A stretch of 64,000 bases of DNA from Avichristensenella sp031550535 (GCA_031550535.1 JAVBOM010000008.1:62001-126000), one strand, 5' to 3'. Positions 1-8,700 are shown, numbered from the stretch's first letter. Translations and numbers: made by a program. Notes: a model not told the origin generated them from the sequence alone.

Positions 1-551
1 CCCATCAGGCCCTTGAGGTCGGGCACCTGCCCCGGCGTAACGCCGTATGTTTCCTTGACGCCCATAGGGTCAAACTCCACCGTGTCGCTGATGCCGCGCT
101 TTGTGTACAGCACATGTGTTTTGTCTGTCACCAGCTGCAGCGCGTCCCTGTCGCCGGTGACCAGCAGCGCGGGCATGCCCTCCGCCTCGCATTTGGCGGA
201 CAGGGTGCCCAGCAGGTCGTCCGCCTCAAAGCCGGGCATTTCCAGAATCTTTATGCCCATCTCAGTCAGCATACGCCGCACCCGGTCAAACTGCGGGATC
301 AGCTTTTCATCCACCGGCTTCCGGGTGCCTTTGTAAGCGTCATATTCCTTGTGGCGGAAGGTCGGTTCCGGCCTGTCAAACGCCACGCAAAGGTGGGAGG
401 GGTTCCGCTCTTTCAGTATTTTCAGCAGCATCGCCGTGAAGCCGTATACGGCGTTCGTCGGCTGGCCGTTCAAATCGGACAGATCCTGTATGGCGTGAAA
501 TGCGCGGTGCAAAAGGGAGTTGCCGTCGATCACGACGCAAAGGTTGTTCAT
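1..551 (-). CDS. polA: DNA polymerase I, N-terminal 5'-3' exonuclease part (cut by window edge)
   Basis: The visible 183 residues begin MNNLCVVIDGNSLLHRAFHA and form the start of the 5' nuclease domain of DNA polymerase I, which removes RNA primers and damaged strands during lagging-strand synthesis and repair. Seen motifs are VIDGNSLLHRAF, AFDRPEPTFRH, PGFEADDLLGTL and VTGDRDALQLV, which carry the acidic metal ligands of the FEN/PolA nuclease family. The ATG overlaps the stop of the upstream permease gene as ATGA, so translation is probably coupled. The rest of the protein lies beyond the left edge. A stand-alone exonuclease of the same fold cannot be excluded from this piece, but PolA is more likely. 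Confidence 0.9.
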   Translation of the reverse strand, partial: MNNLCVVIDGNSLLHRAFHAIQDLSDLNGQPTNAVYGFTAMLLKILKERNPSHLCVAFDRPEPTFRHKEYDAYKGTRKPVDEKLIPQFDRVRRMLTEMGIKILEMPGFEADDLLGTLSAKCEAEGMPALLVTGDRDALQLVTDKTHVLYTKRGISDTVEFDPMGVKETYGVTPGQVPDLKGLM

Positions 552-1714
552 TTCTTGCTCCTTTTTTTAAGCGGCCTTTTCAGCGGCCCGGGTTCCGGTG
601 CGGCGGGCGCTTCCAGCACGGGGACATCTTCCGCGGCGGTCAGCGCCACCTTGCACAGCAGCAGCATGATCGGCCCCAGCAGCATCCCGATGAAACCCAT
701 CGCCACGAAGCCAGCGTACATCGCCATCATTGTGGCCAGCGGGTACAGCCCCAGCTGCCGCCCGATCAGGCGCGGTTCCATCAGCTGGCGGATGACGATC
801 GTCAGCAGGTACAAAAGCCCCGCGCCGATCCCCAGCGCCGTGTTGCCCGTGACGAACCCGATTGCGCACATCGGCAGCAGGAACAGCCCCGCGCCGATAA
901 CGGGCAGCGCATCCAGCACCGCGATGATCAGCGCCAGCAGGATCGCGTAATCCAGCCCAATAATCAGAAAACCGATCGCCAGCTCCCCGAAAATGATGAT
1001 CATCATCACGATCGCCGCGCGCAGCTGGCCAAATATCGCCTTAAAAATGCTGGTGCGGAACACCGTGACGCGCTCCGTTTTCTTTTCCGGCAGGATACCG
1101 CGCAGGAAGGAAAAGATGCGCTCTTTGTCGGCGCTCATGTAATAGGTGCCCATCAGCGTCAGCACCACGAACAGGATGCCCTGCGGCAGGAAGCCAACAA
1201 ACTGCCAGGCGCTCCTCGCCACGGTGGAGGCGATCCTGGTGGCGCCGGTGGCCACCAGCGATGTCAGGTCGCTGACCATCCTTAGCAGCATCTGGTCTAG
1301 CCCGTTTTCCAGCACCGGCCAGTCCAGCTCGATATTTTCGATCCAGTCTATCACCTGCCTGGATGCGGTGTTGATCCAGCCCGGCAGCACCGAAGCCAGG
1401 TCGCCCAGCTCCTTGAAGATGCGGCCGATCAGTACCGTCACCAGCACCACCACCGTGCTGGTCAGCAGAATCACCAGTATTGCCGACGCGATGTTGCGCC
1501 ATATCTTTTTGCCGCCAAGCCGCTTTTGCACCCATGTGACCAGCGGGTTGATCACCCAGGCAAAAAGCGCGGCGAGCGCAAAGGGCAGAACATACGGCAG
1601 CGCGGTCAGGCACAGGAACAGGCACAGGAACAGCACCAGAATCCACATCAGGCGGCGCGGCAGGTCATTCCACTGCGCGTTCAGTTCCCGAAGGCGTTCG
1701 ATGAATCTGCTCAT
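548..1714 (-). CDS. AI-2E family transporter (UPF0118-type permease)
   Basis: A 388-residue integral membrane protein of the AI-2E/UPF0118 permease family. Members export or exchange small solutes (AI-2, Na+/H+); the substrate cannot be told here. The first residues are basic and cytoplasmic. A membrane hairpin follows near residues 24-60, then a long soluble stretch around helices rich in DLASVLPGWI, and a hydrophobic C-terminal half with glycine-rich segments such as GLDYAILLALI and PVIGAGLFLLP. I chose the ATG at 1714 because GGAGAAGGAGGATC lies directly before it; the 18 residues upstream are Arg-rich and unlike a coding start. It overlaps the VanW gene before it and polA after it by ATGA on each side. 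Confidence 0.85.
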   Translation of the reverse strand: MSRFIERLRELNAQWNDLPRRLMWILVLFLCLFLCLTALPYVLPFALAALFAWVINPLVTWVQKRLGGKKIWRNIASAILVILLTSTVVVLVTVLIGRIFKELGDLASVLPGWINTASRQVIDWIENIELDWPVLENGLDQMLLRMVSDLTSLVATGATRIASTVARSAWQFVGFLPQGILFVVLTLMGTYYMSADKERIFSFLRGILPEKKTERVTVFRTSIFKAIFGQLRAAIVMMIIIFGELAIGFLIIGLDYAILLALIIAVLDALPVIGAGLFLLPMCAIGFVTGNTALGIGAGLLYLLTIVIRQLMEPRLIGRQLGLYPLATMMAMYAGFVAMGFIGMLLGPIMLLLCKVALTAAEDVPVLEAPAAPEPGPLKRPLKKRSKK

Positions 1715-2748
1715 GATCCTCCTTCTCCGCGATGCAACGCGATGTACAGCACGCCGTCTATGGCGCACGCCTCGATGCGGACCGGAAAGTTGAACTTGTT
1801 GACGAACAGAAGATCCAGCGTGTCAGAGCCCACCGCAGCGTCCACACCATGCGGCAGGTAAACCGCCCCGCTGGGTCCGTGCGCCCGCCGGTATTCAACC
1901 TTGATGCCATCCGGCAGTGCCAGCAGCACATTGTACATCGTGGATGACACCTGGCACACGCCGCCGCCGCCCGAAAGCGCATCGGCCCCATCCACAAAGG
2001 AAGGCCCTAGCAAGAATCCGCGCGTGCTGGTGTACGGCCCGGCAACGGTATTAAACTGGAAGCGCGCGCCCGTTTTCAGCGTAATGCTGATATACTCGCA
2101 CGCTTGCTTGATGTTGTGTATGCGGTTTTGGTTGATTTCTTTGGTGTTGGTATCGTAGAAAGAGATAAACGCGGCGATGACATCGCCCGGCTGCGCATCC
2201 TGCGTGGGGTAGACGGGGGTCAGGTTCGCGACGGCATCCAGGTACAGGTACCCGTACTGCCGCCAGTAGATCACCTTAGCCCAGCCGTTTTCAATGGAAA
2301 GGATGGCGATTTTCGCGCCCTCGGGCACCTGAAACAGCGGATCGGCGGTTATGGAGGGGGCGGCGCGCAGCATGCTGCTTTTCGATACATTCGCCACGTA
2401 CGAAGAGGGCGTCGTGCCGTACGGCAGCGGCTGTGTGCCGTAATCGCGCACCTCCGATACCGTATGGCGCGGCACGTACCCTGTGATCCACTTGCCGTTC
2501 AGTTCCCGGCAAACGGTCAGCCACGCGGGCTCATACGCCAGGATATACACCGTCGCGCCCAGGGAAAAGCCCGGCAGGGCCTCGGCGTCCGTGGAAGGCT
2601 CCGTGCGGATCGAAACGCTCTGCTGCGCGACGCCCACATAGCGAACGGCGGGCATGACGTCGCCATCCGCCGGATTTTCTTCCGCCAGGGATACCGCGCC
2701 CGGCCATAGCAGCAGCAGGGCAACAAGCAGCGCAAGCGGCCGCCGCAT
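1711..2748 (-). CDS. Secreted SH3-domain / VanW family protein
   Basis: A 345-residue exported protein. It has a signal peptide (MRRPLALLVALLLLWPGA), two SH3-like segments at about residues 35-175 (SVSIRTEPSTDAEALPGF and SMLRAAPSITADPLF are typical bacterial SH3 starts), and a C-terminal VanW-type domain with FNTVAGPYTSTRGFLLGPSF and GGGVCQVSSTMYN. The GGGxCQxSSTxYN motif is the hallmark of the VanW family, found in cell-wall-associated proteins of Gram-positives; its reaction is unknown. The start at 2748 forms an ATGA overlap with the mutase stop. The protein probably acts at the wall, and its place between a sugar mutase and polA suggests shared transcription rather than shared function. 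Confidence 0.85.
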   Translation of the reverse strand: MRRPLALLVALLLLWPGAVSLAEENPADGDVMPAVRYVGVAQQSVSIRTEPSTDAEALPGFSLGATVYILAYEPAWLTVCRELNGKWITGYVPRHTVSEVRDYGTQPLPYGTTPSSYVANVSKSSMLRAAPSITADPLFQVPEGAKIAILSIENGWAKVIYWRQYGYLYLDAVANLTPVYPTQDAQPGDVIAAFISFYDTNTKEINQNRIHNIKQACEYISITLKTGARFQFNTVAGPYTSTRGFLLGPSFVDGADALSGGGGVCQVSSTMYNVLLALPDGIKVEYRRAHGPSGAVYLPHGVDAAVGSDTLDLLFVNKFNFPVRIEACAIDGVLYIALHRGEGGS

Positions 2749-4463
2749 CAGGCGAGCAGCAGGCGGGACGCCTCCATCAGGCGCGCCGCGATGTCTTCCG
2801 CGGCCTTGGCGGAGGCGGCGGTGGTGTTGACGTACAGCTTGATCTTCGGTTCCGTGCCGGAGGGGCGGATGCACACCCAGTGCCCGCCTTCGATTTCATA
2901 GTACAGCACATCGGATTCGGGCAGGCCCATGGGCTTTGCGCCGCCCGCGCCGGTGCGGATGCCGGTCTGGTAATCCCGCACGGCTGTGATGGGCAGATGA
3001 TTCAGCGCCGTGGGCGCGTTTGCGCGAAGGGAGCGCATGATTTCGCCCATCTTGGCAAGGCCATCCTTGCCTGGCAGCGATACGGAGGCAACCTTTTCCA
3101 CCGCGTAGCCGTACTTTTCGCGGATTTCACAAAGGCCGTCCCACAGCGTTTTGCCCTGCGTTTTCAGGTACAGCGCAAGCTCCGTCACCAGCAGCGACGC
3201 GTTGACGGCATCCTTGTCGCGCACAAACGTGGACGACAGGAACCCGTACGATTCCTCAAACCCGAACAGGAAGGTGTGCGCGCCGGTCTCTTCAAAGTGC
3301 TGAATCTGCTCGGCGATGAACTTGAACCCCGTCAGCGTGTCGATCATCGCGATGCCGAAATCATCGGCAATCCTGCGCGCCAGTTCCGTGGACACGATGG
3401 ATTTGACCGCGGCGCCGTTTTGCGGCAGCGTGCCCAGCGCCTTTCTGCTGGCCAATATATAATGAAGCAGCAGGCAGCCGATCTGGTTTCCGGTCAGCAG
3501 GATAAACTTGCCATCCGGCCCGCGCGTGGCGACGCCCAGGCGGTCGCAGTCCGGGTCGGTGGCGAAGCAGCAGTCCGCACCCTCCCTGTCGGCAAGCTCG
3601 ATGGCCATGCGGAAGGTGTCCGGCTCCTCCGGGTTCGGCACGCGGATGGTGGGGAAGTTGCCGTCGGGGCTCTCCTGCTCGGGCACCACCAGCAGGCCGG
3701 TCACGCCCATTTCTTTCAATACGCGGCGCACGGGCAGGTTGCCGCTGCCGTGCAGGGGCGTGTATACGATCTTCAGATCGCGGCCGTGCTCGCGCAGCAG
3801 TTCGGGCCGTACGGCCAGCGTCTTTACCTTTTCGATGTACGCGTCGTCCACCTCAGGGCCGACATCGACGAGCAGGCCCTTTTGACGCGCCTCGCCTTCA
3901 TCCATGGGCAGGCACTGGGCGAAATCGCGCGCGCGGATCTTCGAAAGCACCTCGTCTGCCCGCTCCGGCGGCATCTGCGCGCCGTCCTCCCAATAGACCT
4001 TGTAGCCGTTGTACTGCGGCGGGTTGTGGCTGGCGGTGATGACCACGCCCGCAATCGCGCCCAGGTGGCGCACCGCGAACGACAGCACCGGCACGGGCCG
4101 CAGCGAGGGAAACAGCTTCGCCGTAACGCCGCCGGCGGCCAGCACCAGCGCCGTCTCCTTGGCGAATTCCGGGGACATCCGGCGGGAATCATACGCGATC
4201 ACCACGCCCTTTTCCGCCGCGCCGGGGATGCTGAGGATGTAGTCGCTCAGACCCTTTGTGGCCTGGCGCACGGTGTAGATGTTCATGCGGTTCAGGCCCG
4301 CGCCCAGCACGCCGCGCATGCCCGCCGTGCCAAATGACAGCGCGGTATAGAAGCGGTCCTCTTTTTCTTTTTCATCTGTTTCAATGGCCTTGAGCTGCGC
4401 GCAGGTCGCCTCATCCGCGGCGAAATCATGCAGCCATTTTTCGTATGCTTGCTGATATGTCAT
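2748..4463 (-). CDS. pgcA: Phospho-sugar mutase (alpha-phosphoglucomutase / phosphomannomutase)
   Basis: A 571-residue alpha-D-phosphohexomutase that interconverts the 1- and 6-phosphates of glucose or mannose, feeding nucleotide-sugar and cell-envelope synthesis. All four family loops are visible: the phosphoserine loop VVITASHNPPQYNGYK, the metal loop ATDPDCDRLGVA, the sugar loop LFGFEESYGFL and the phosphate loop RPSGTEPKIK near the C-terminus. The length fits the long Gram-positive PgcA type. The ATG at 4463 is preceded by CAGGAGGAAAACCC. It is the first gene of the minus-strand operon running through the VanW protein and the permease into polA. Glucose against mannose preference cannot be read from sequence alone; the symbol is by family. 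Confidence 0.88.
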   Translation of the reverse strand: MTYQQAYEKWLHDFAADEATCAQLKAIETDEKEKEDRFYTALSFGTAGMRGVLGAGLNRMNIYTVRQATKGLSDYILSIPGAAEKGVVIAYDSRRMSPEFAKETALVLAAGGVTAKLFPSLRPVPVLSFAVRHLGAIAGVVITASHNPPQYNGYKVYWEDGAQMPPERADEVLSKIRARDFAQCLPMDEGEARQKGLLVDVGPEVDDAYIEKVKTLAVRPELLREHGRDLKIVYTPLHGSGNLPVRRVLKEMGVTGLLVVPEQESPDGNFPTIRVPNPEEPDTFRMAIELADREGADCCFATDPDCDRLGVATRGPDGKFILLTGNQIGCLLLHYILASRKALGTLPQNGAAVKSIVSTELARRIADDFGIAMIDTLTGFKFIAEQIQHFEETGAHTFLFGFEESYGFLSSTFVRDKDAVNASLLVTELALYLKTQGKTLWDGLCEIREKYGYAVEKVASVSLPGKDGLAKMGEIMRSLRANAPTALNHLPITAVRDYQTGIRTGAGGAKPMGLPESDVLYYEIEGGHWVCIRPSGTEPKIKLYVNTTAASAKAAEDIAARLMEASRLLLA

Positions 4464-4576
4464 GGGTTTTCCTCCTGTCGGGTTAGGAAAATGGGGCTGT
4501 TGGTATAATCGCCCATTTTTGACTAGTATACCCTATTGAGGAAAAAAATGAAAGGGAAAACAAAGGCCCGTTTTCT

Positions 4577-4605
4577 TTGACAGACGCCCCCATTTCCCCT
4601 ATAAT
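4577..4605 (+). promoter_or_regulatory. Sigma-A promoter of the L,D-transpeptidase gene
   Basis: A perfect -35 TTGACA (4577-4582) and perfect -10 TATAAT (4600-4605) are separated by 17 bases, 35 bases before the transpeptidase ATG. Confidence 0.85.
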
Positions 4606-4640
4606 AAAAACAAAACGGCATAGCCGTTCGGGAAAAGCAA

Positions 4641-5636
4641 ATGAAAAAAATGTTTCCGTACCTTCCATTCCTTCTTTTAATATGCGCTGTTATTTTCGCG
4701 CAGCCGGCAAGCGCCGCCACATTCACCATTACGCCCCAGGATGCCACCTTCACGGATACCCTTGTGCAGGCGAACCCTGCCCCCGCCGCGCCGGAGGAGC
4801 CAGCCACGCCCATGCTCAGCCCGCCCTATTCATCGGTTGCGGACGGCACATTCTGGTCGATGACGCCGGGGGAAACGGACGATGCCGTCATCTGGGATAT
4901 CCTGATGCAGCCGATCACCATATACGATGGCGGCGAACCCGCGGGCACCAAGAGCCACGCGTACATGCGCGAAAACCCGGATGGCACGGGCGCGCGCGTG
5001 GCGCAGTTGCATCAGCAGTCGCAGGGCGTGCATGTGATCGGCGAGGTGAACGAGCACGGCTATGTGCTGATAGAAGCGTTCAGCAACTATGACCCGGATT
5101 TCCGGCCCAAAACAGATGAAGAAAAGGCGCACGCGTTCGATCTGAAACAGGGCTACGTCAGGGCCAGCAGGCTGAAAACCATAGAAGTGGAAACCAACAT
5201 CGCCATGGTGATTGACAAAAAGACCCAGCGGATGGCGGTGTTCATCGGCGGCAAGCGCGTGACGGAGTTTCTGATCTCCACCGGCCTGATCGCGGACGGC
5301 AAATATTTCTATGAAACGATTGCGGGCGAGTTCATTACCGCAAGCTATGTGGATTCGTTTGACAGCAGCGGCGGTATGATCTGCCGCATGGGCATCCGCA
5401 TCAACGGCGGCACGCTGCTGCACGAGGTGCCGCATTACAAGGCCAGGGGCGGCAAGCTGGACTATTCATCCTTTGAGCCGTTTCTGGGCACGAAGGCCAG
5501 CCACGGGTGCGTCAGAATCCAGCGGGAACTGAACGCGGACGGGTATAACCACGAATGGCTGTGGGATATGCTCAGAAGCAACAAGGGCGAGTACAAGGTG
5601 ATCATTTGGGATGATTTGGGGCGGGTGGACATTTGA
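4641..5636 (+). CDS. Secreted L,D-transpeptidase (YkuD domain)
   Basis: A 331-residue exported enzyme. Residues 1-25 are a signal peptide ending in PASAA. A Pro/Ala-rich linker follows, then an SH3-like region (about 75-170) and a C-terminal YkuD catalytic domain. The active-site motif is KASHGCVRIQ with its catalytic cysteine; the upstream His lies in LLHEVPHYK. Such enzymes form 3-3 crosslinks between meso-diaminopimelate residues of peptidoglycan, or attach proteins to it, outside the membrane. The gene has its own consensus promoter and stands alone between the divergent polA operon and rpmH. Only a weak GGGAAAAG ribosome site precedes the ATG. Confidence 0.9.
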   Translation: MKKMFPYLPFLLLICAVIFAQPASAATFTITPQDATFTDTLVQANPAPAAPEEPATPMLSPPYSSVADGTFWSMTPGETDDAVIWDILMQPITIYDGGEPAGTKSHAYMRENPDGTGARVAQLHQQSQGVHVIGEVNEHGYVLIEAFSNYDPDFRPKTDEEKAHAFDLKQGYVRASRLKTIEVETNIAMVIDKKTQRMAVFIGGKRVTEFLISTGLIADGKYFYETIAGEFITASYVDSFDSSGGMICRMGIRINGGTLLHEVPHYKARGGKLDYSSFEPFLGTKASHGCVRIQRELNADGYNHEWLWDMLRSNKGEYKVIIWDDLGRVDI

Positions 5637-5652
5637 TAGCGCTGATACGCTC

Positions 5653-5681
5653 TTGACAGCCCCCACATTTTCTCGTATAAT
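5653..5681 (+). promoter_or_regulatory. Sigma-A promoter of rpmH
   Basis: TTGACA (5653-5658) and TATAAT (5676-5681) with a 17-base spacer. Both hexamers are perfect consensus, as expected for a ribosomal protein operon. Confidence 0.88.
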
Positions 5682-5733
5682 ATGCAGGCTGTACATTTGG
5701 CCTTGCAGGGGCCGCTGAAGGAGTTGTTTAATC

Positions 5734-5868
5734 ATGTTCCGCACATACCAGCCCAAGAAACGTCAGCGCATGAAGGTGCACGGATTCCGCGCCCGCATGT
5801 CCACCAAGAACGGCCGCAATGTGCTGGCCCGCCGCCGCGCGCGTGGCCGCAAGGTTCTTACCGTTTGA
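5734..5868 (+). CDS. rpmH: 50S ribosomal protein L34
   Basis: A 44-residue, strongly basic protein starting MFRTYQPKKRQRMKVHGF and ending RARGRKVLTV, the full length and pattern of bacterial L34 in the large ribosomal subunit. GGAG lies 11 bases before the ATG. It heads the conserved rpmH-rnpA-yidD-yidC-jag order. In most bacteria dnaA lies just upstream; here an L,D-transpeptidase does. Confidence 0.97.
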   Translation: MFRTYQPKKRQRMKVHGFRARMSTKNGRNVLARRRARGRKVLTV

Positions 5869-5901
5869 TCCCCCGGAATCAAGCAACGCTTTGACGCAGC
5901 C

Positions 5902-5928
5902 GCCCGACCGGAGCAAAACCGGCCGGGC
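5902..5928 (+). terminator. Intercistronic hairpin between rpmH and rnpA
   Basis: GCCCGACCGG and CCGGCCGGGC pair with one A-C mismatch around the loop AGCAAAA. No T-run follows, so this is more likely a partial attenuator or processing site that sets the L34 to RNase P protein ratio than a full terminator. Confidence 0.55.
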
Positions 5929-5956
5929 ATGTTGCGTTTAAAGAATCGGCAAAAGG

Positions 5957-6301
5957 ATGCAGCCCGCCGTACGCTTGCGCAAGCGCAAGCAATTTGCATA
6001 CGTCTACCATAAAGGCAAGTCCTGCGCCTGCCGTGAATTGGTACTGATCCATGTCCGTAACGCACGCCTGCAAGTGGGTTTTTCGGTCAGCAAGAAGGTT
6101 GGAAACAGCGTGATGCGCAACCGCGTCAAGCGCCGCCTTCGGGAGCAGTTTCGCCAGCTCATGCCGCGCCTGAGGACAGGCCTTTATGTCGTTACCGCCA
6201 GGGAGGCCGCCGCAAAGGCGGATTCGCGCCAGCTGGGCGCGTCGCTTGAATATCTGGCCAAGCGGCAGGGCCTTCTTCGCGATACGGAGCAGACGCCATG
6301 A
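5957..6301 (+). CDS. rnpA: Ribonuclease P protein component
   Basis: A 114-residue basic protein subunit of RNase P, which binds the catalytic RNA and helps cleave tRNA 5' leaders. The RNR-type signature is clear: VGFSVSKKVGNSVMRNRVKRRLRE at about residues 35-58, preceded by the usual RLRKRKQFAYVYHKGKS start. The family length is normal. The ATG has only a short AAAAGG directly upstream, so initiation may be weak or coupled. Its last four bases overlap the yidD start (ATGA). Confidence 0.95.
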   Translation: MQPAVRLRKRKQFAYVYHKGKSCACRELVLIHVRNARLQVGFSVSKKVGNSVMRNRVKRRLREQFRQLMPRLRTGLYVVTAREAAAKADSRQLGASLEYLAKRQGLLRDTEQTP

Positions 6302-6510
6302 AGCGCTTGATGCTTGCCGTCATCGGCTACTACCAGCGGGAGATCAGCCCGCGCCACCGCCCCGTTTGCCATTACATCCCCACCTGTTCCGAGTACGCGC
6401 GCCAGGCTATAGAGAAATACGGCGCGGCAAAGGGCGGATGGCTGGCGGCAAGGCGCATCCTGCGTTGCCACCCCTTTACCCGGCGGGAACCTTACGACCC
6501 GGTGCCGTAG
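6298..6510 (+). CDS. yidD: Membrane protein insertion efficiency factor YidD
   Basis: A 70-residue protein with the YidD signature: GYYQREISPRHRPVCHYIPTCSEYARQAIEKYG and later RILRCHPF, including the conserved cysteines of CxYxPTCS and the RCxPF turn. The family sits at the inner membrane face and aids YidC/Sec insertion. The start overlaps rnpA by ATGA, and yidC follows after 49 bases, the standard gene order. Confidence 0.95.
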   Translation: MKRLMLAVIGYYQREISPRHRPVCHYIPTCSEYARQAIEKYGAAKGGWLAARRILRCHPFTRREPYDPVP

Positions 6511-6559
6511 GGCAATCATCTAAAGTCAAGTATGGAAAGCCCCCAAAGGAGGCCCAGCA

Positions 6560-7546
6560 TTGTACGCGTTCTTTCAATCCATCCTGACGGCGATTTCAGG
6601 CGTCGTCGGCAACCACGGCCTGGCGGTGGTTCTGTTCACCATTTTGATCCGCGCCGTGCTATTCCCGTTTGATTACAAGAGCCGTAAATCCATGCGCGCC
6701 ATGGAAAAGGTCAACCCCCAGCTGCAGGCCCTGCAAAAGAAATACGCCAACGATAAAGAAAAGCTGCAAAAAAAGCAGGCCGAGCTATATAAAAAGGAAA
6801 AGATCAACCCGCTGGGCAGCTGCCTGCCGATGCTGCTGACCTTTCCGATTCTGATCGTCATGTTTGGCGCCATGCGCAACGTTGCCAATGAGCAACTGGT
6901 GCGCTCGCTGCAAACGCTGCAAACCGCCGTGGGCACCATGACGGACGCCGCGCAGATTCAGGATGCGCTGCCGCAGCTGAACACCCTGGTGGAGCCCTTC
7001 CTGTGGGTGAAAAACCTGTGGATGGCCGACTCGCCGTTTACCTCTGTGCTGCCGCTGTCATCGGGTGACCTGCTGGCGCTGGGCAAAGAGATCGCGGGCG
7101 TCATCACGGCGGATGAAATGACGGCGCTGAAGGCGTTCGTCGACGGCAGCGTGTACCAGTCGATCGTGCTGCCGCACTACGGCGTGGCGATCATGCCGGG
7201 CGCGGCGGTCAACCTGATCATCGCGCAGCTGCAGATTTACAAGCTGCCGAACGGCTTCTTCATCCTGCCGATTCTGGCGTTTATCACGCAGTTCTTCTCC
7301 AACTCGCTCAACCCCCAGCCGCAGCAACCCCGGGAGGGCGGCCAGGGCGGTACCGGCGCGTTCATGAAATGGTTTTTCCCGCTGTTTTCTGTGTACATTT
7401 GCGCCACATCCAACGCGGCGTTCTCGCTGTACTGGGTGGCGACCAATATCGTAACCATGGGTCAACAGTATGCTTTCCGCAAATACTTTGAAGCGCAGGA
7501 TAGAAAAAAGGCCGCTGCGCACTCCGAGGAGGTAGACAAGCTGTGA
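6560..7546 (+). CDS. yidC: Membrane protein insertase YidC/Oxa1/SpoIIIJ
   Basis: A 328-residue insertase that places membrane proteins alone or with SecYEG. The first transmembrane helix holds the conserved Arg of VVLFTILIRAVLFPF. A basic cytoplasmic hairpin follows (VNPQLQALQKKY...KEKINPLGSCLPMLL). About 100 residues separate the next membrane pair, and the last helices include YWVATNIVTMGQQ. The start is TTG, chosen because AAAGGAGG lies seven bases before it and no ATG fits. The stop overlaps the GTG of jag. It lacks the large periplasmic domain of Gram-negative YidC, as in Gram-positive forms. Confidence 0.93.
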   Translation: MYAFFQSILTAISGVVGNHGLAVVLFTILIRAVLFPFDYKSRKSMRAMEKVNPQLQALQKKYANDKEKLQKKQAELYKKEKINPLGSCLPMLLTFPILIVMFGAMRNVANEQLVRSLQTLQTAVGTMTDAAQIQDALPQLNTLVEPFLWVKNLWMADSPFTSVLPLSSGDLLALGKEIAGVITADEMTALKAFVDGSVYQSIVLPHYGVAIMPGAAVNLIIAQLQIYKLPNGFFILPILAFITQFFSNSLNPQPQQPREGGQGGTGAFMKWFFPLFSVYICATSNAAFSLYWVATNIVTMGQQYAFRKYFEAQDRKKAAAHSEEVDKL

Positions 7547-8580
7547 AATCGATAGAGGTATCCGCGCGCACAATCGAAGAAGCCATCGGCGAGGGGCTGA
7601 ACAGGCTCAAATGCGCCATCTCCGATTGCAAGGTTGAAATTTTGTCAGAAGGGGCAAAGGGCCTGTTCGGGTTCTTCGGCTCCAAGCCCGCGAGCGTGCG
7701 CCTGACGCTGCTGAGCGAATCAGGCGATGACGACGACCTGGGCATCGACCTGTCCCTGCCCGCCCAGGATGAGCTCCGCACGGCCCAGCCCGCGAAGCCT
7801 GCCAAGCCCGCGCAGGAAAAAAAGGCGCAGCCCGCTGAAAAGCCTGCCGCCGTCAAGGCCGCCGTTCCCTATGCTACGGAAAAAAAGGCGCAACCCGCCG
7901 CGGCCAAGTCAAGCGATGTGATGGAGCGCTTCAAAAACGCCCCGCTGCCCGGCGCGCAGGCTGCCGAGCCCGCCCCCGCCGCCCCCAAGCGCCCCGCGCG
8001 CCAGCGGCCGGAAAGGCCTGCCCGCCCCGCCCCGCGCGAGCGTGAGGAGCGCTACGAAGACGAGCCGCGCCATGATGTGGTGTATGTGCCCGTGGAAGCG
8101 CCCGAGCATATCGAAGTGCATGCCGAAGACACGCTGCAGGGCCGCGCGCAGCAGTTCCTGCTGGAGCTGACGAAGCGCATGGGCGTTTCGGTGCAGGTGG
8201 ATGTAACAATGAACGCGGAGGGCCAGATGACCGCCACGATGTACGGCGATACGCTGGGCATCCTGATCGGCCGCCGCGGCGAGACGCTGGATGCGCTGCA
8301 GTACCTGACCAGCCTGCAAGTGAACCATGGCCAGGCGGAGTACACGCGCGTTACGCTGGATACAGAGAATTACCGCGCCAAGCGCGAAGAGGCGCTGACC
8401 CGCCTGGCATCCCGCATGGCCAGCAGGGCCGTGAAAACCGGGCGCAAGGTATCGCTGGAGCCGATGAACCCGTACGAGCGGCGTATCCTGCACGCCAGCC
8501 TGCAAGGGAACCCGAACGTAAGCACCCACAGCGAGGGGGATGAACCCTACCGCCATGTGGTGGTTGTGCCGGAGAAGTAA
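7543..8580 (+). CDS. khpB: RNA-binding protein Jag/KhpB (Jag-N, KH, R3H)
   Basis: A 345-residue RNA-binding protein (SpoIIIJ-associated, also KhpB/EloR), in some Firmicutes linked to cell elongation and sRNA-mRNA binding. The Jag-N domain spans residues 1-52 (VSARTIEEAIGEGL...GAKGLFGFFG). A long Ala/Pro/Lys/Arg linker covers about 75-185. A KH domain with GILIGRRGETLDALQ lies near 230-275, and a C-terminal R3H domain has NPYERRILHASLQ near 305. The start is GTG, overlapping the yidC stop, with GAGGAGGT upstream. It is the last gene of the block; mnmE, which usually follows, is absent. Confidence 0.93.
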   Translation: MKSIEVSARTIEEAIGEGLNRLKCAISDCKVEILSEGAKGLFGFFGSKPASVRLTLLSESGDDDDLGIDLSLPAQDELRTAQPAKPAKPAQEKKAQPAEKPAAVKAAVPYATEKKAQPAAAKSSDVMERFKNAPLPGAQAAEPAPAAPKRPARQRPERPARPAPREREERYEDEPRHDVVYVPVEAPEHIEVHAEDTLQGRAQQFLLELTKRMGVSVQVDVTMNAEGQMTATMYGDTLGILIGRRGETLDALQYLTSLQVNHGQAEYTRVTLDTENYRAKREEALTRLASRMASRAVKTGRKVSLEPMNPYERRILHASLQGNPNVSTHSEGDEPYRHVVVVPEK

Positions 8581-8596
8581 GGGGTGGAATGGGAAG

Positions 8597-8620
8597 GGCC
8601 GTCCGTGAGGGCGGCCTTTT
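8597..8620 (+). terminator. Rho-independent terminator after jag
   Basis: GGCCGTCC and GGGCGGCC pair around GTGA (one G-U pair) and are followed by TTTT. Confidence 0.75.
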
Positions 8621-8638
8621 GTGTGGGGTGAGGGGAGG

Positions 8639-8700
8639 GGGGACGCTGGGACGCTGTCCCAGGCCCTGCTTAGGGGCATAATGCCCCTAAGAACCCCTGC
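8639..8700 (+). repeat. Dispersed two-hairpin repeat, family 2, copy 1
   Basis: Hairpin a is CTGGGAC-GCT-GTCCCAG (8646-8662). After a short CCCTG linker, hairpin b is CTTAGGGGCAT-A-ATGCCCCTAAG (8669-8691), then AACCCCTGC. The same layout recurs at 12303-12366 and, inverted, at 12411-12474. The gap 8581-8910 holds this repeat, the jag terminator and the promoter of the next gene; no gene is seen in it. Confidence 0.7.

Noticed and set aside
4501..4530. TATAAT at 4505 and TTGACT at 4518 as a second promoter for the transpeptidase
   Set aside because: The -10-like box precedes the -35-like box on this strand, so they cannot work together.
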